Positions 4,581-5,272 of a stretch of 5,272 nucleotides of DNA are shown one piece after another. Within the stretch, counting starts at the first letter, position 1. Each line of letters begins with the position of its first letter. The DNA comes from JBGOTP01 sp041476545 (lineage in GTDB: Bacteria; Acidobacteriota; Vicinamibacteria; Vicinamibacterales; CAVVIG01). The stretch is from positions 1-5,272 of the forward strand of contig JBGOTP010000355.1 of the NCBI GenBank assembly GCA_041476545.1, written 5' to 3'. A program made the translations under genes and the position numbers. The notes below the pieces were generated by a model. That model worked only from the letters and a program-made list of their open reading frames with translations. It was not told the DNA's origin and did not search any database.

Positions 4581-5272
4581 TCGACTCGGGCTCCTCGCCG
4601 AAATCGAGATCCAGCGGAACGGGCTGACGTGCGCCGCGAACGGCCGTCGCGGCCGGCACCGCGCCCTTCGGCGTGGCTCGCGCTTCCTCGTAAATCCGAT
4701 CCGGCACCTCGTGCAAATCCCAGGCAAGGCCGAGCGCGGCCATCAGCCGGATCACGTACCAGGTGAGATCGAACTCCCACCAGTAGAAGCCATTGCGCGC
4801 CGCGCGCTGATAGCGGTGATGGTTGTTGTGCCACCCTTCGCCGACGGCGAAAAAGGCCGTGATCGGATTGTTGCGCGAATCGTCGATGGTATTGAAGCGC
4901 CGCGAGCCGAACAGGTGATTGACGGTGTTGATGGCAAACGTCGCGTGCGCAAGCGTCATCGTCGGCAGGCAGAAACCCCACACGAGCCATGGCAGCCCGC
5001 CGATGAGGTACATCGACACCGCCAGGAGCAGCGGTGGGAGGAAGAAGAAGCGATCGAGAAAGACGATCTCCGGACACTTCGAGAAATCGCGAATGACCGG
5101 ATTGGTCGCTTCGAGTCGATCGTTTTTCGCATCGTTCAGAAACCAGCCGATGTGCGCGTAGTAGAATCCGCTGACGGCCGGGCTGTGCGGATCCCCTTCG
5201 CGATCGGCGAAGCGGTGGTGATTCACGTGATGTCCGGCCCACCAGAGCGGCCCCTTCTGCATCGCCGACGCC
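4576..5272 (-). CDS. Acyl-CoA-type fatty acid desaturase (partial, N terminus outside window)
   Basis: The reading frame is open to the window edge. The Met at 5262 is internal, because the residues before it (ASA-MQKGPLWW) continue the family motif; about a third of the protein, including the first His box, lies beyond the window. Counting from Met5262, the second His box is GHHVNHH (10-16, HxxHH kept) and the third is WHNNHH (144-149). VNHLFGS (114-120) and DDSRNN (127-132) are further family hallmarks that complete the di-iron site. Two hydrophobic segments (about 72-90 and 91-112) are the expected membrane hairpin. It resembles delta-9 (stearoyl-CoA type) desaturases, which introduce a double bond into acyl chains at the inner membrane using O2 and electrons from a reductase or ferredoxin. 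The C-terminal 30 residues or so are an acidic, Pro/Ala-rich extension (ending DFGEEPESI) unlike the core. Regioselectivity is inferred only. Confidence 0.94.
   Translation of the reverse strand, partial: ASAMQKGPLWWAGHHVNHHRFADREGDPHSPAVSGFYYAHIGWFLNDAKNDRLEATNPVIRDFSKCPEIVFLDRFFFLPPLLLAVSMYLIGGLPWLVWGFCLPTMTLAHATFAINTVNHLFGSRRFNTIDDSRNNPITAFFAVGEGWHNNHHRYQRAARNGFYWWEFDLTWYVIRLMAALGLAWDLHEVPDRIYEEARATPKGAVPAATAVRGARQPVPLDLDFGEEPESI

Overview
This is a GC-rich bacterial chromosomal window with six complete protein genes, one gene cut off by the right edge, and two gene-free stretches that each carry a copy of the same structured repeat. There is no tRNA, rRNA, CRISPR array, transposase or phage gene. 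The gene set (DUF72, copper-handling Sco lipoprotein, acyl desaturase) and the short 7-8 bp tandem tracts at gene borders remind me of Acidobacteria, perhaps the Vicinamibacteria side. That is an impression from pattern memory, not proof.

Layout. 1-138: repeat copy 1. 139-309: no gene seen. 310-1011 (-): DUF72/YecE-type TIM-barrel protein. 1012-1075: a divergent spacer made largely of 7-bp units. 1076-1945 (+): lipoprotein fusing a CusF-like copper domain to a Sco1/SenC thioredoxin-fold domain. 1929-2657 (+): transglutaminase-like conserved protein, overlapping or closely following the Sco gene. 2658-2698: a tract of five 8-bp units filling the whole gap between two convergent stop codons. 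3372-2699 (-): a coupled pair, a small lipoprotein and then a small Cys-motif plus coiled-coil protein, sharing a TGATG stop/start. 3373-3392: a 20-bp divergent spacer with a -10 that reads on both strands. 3393-4112 (+): endonuclease/exonuclease/phosphatase-fold protein. 4113-4575: gene-free, with GC-rich hairpins and repeat copy 2. 4576-5272 (-): acyl-CoA-type fatty acid desaturase, N terminus outside the window.

How the genes may work together. The Sco fusion probably buffers or delivers copper at the outer face of the inner membrane, for example for CuA assembly. The desaturase sets membrane lipid unsaturation. The remaining genes are widespread conserved families with poorly defined roles, and nothing ties all seven into one pathway. 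The only convincing small operons are Sco/transglutaminase-like and lipoprotein/Cys-motif protein.

Most interesting observation. The two intergenic repeats (1-138 and 4356-4492) have diverged in sequence but keep the same fold. Several paired positions have changed together, the element spacing is nearly identical, and a GTAG/GGAG tetranucleotide sits at the same place 5' of the central hairpin. This is either a REP/MITE-like dispersed element or a family of structured RNAs. I do not recognise it as a named family.
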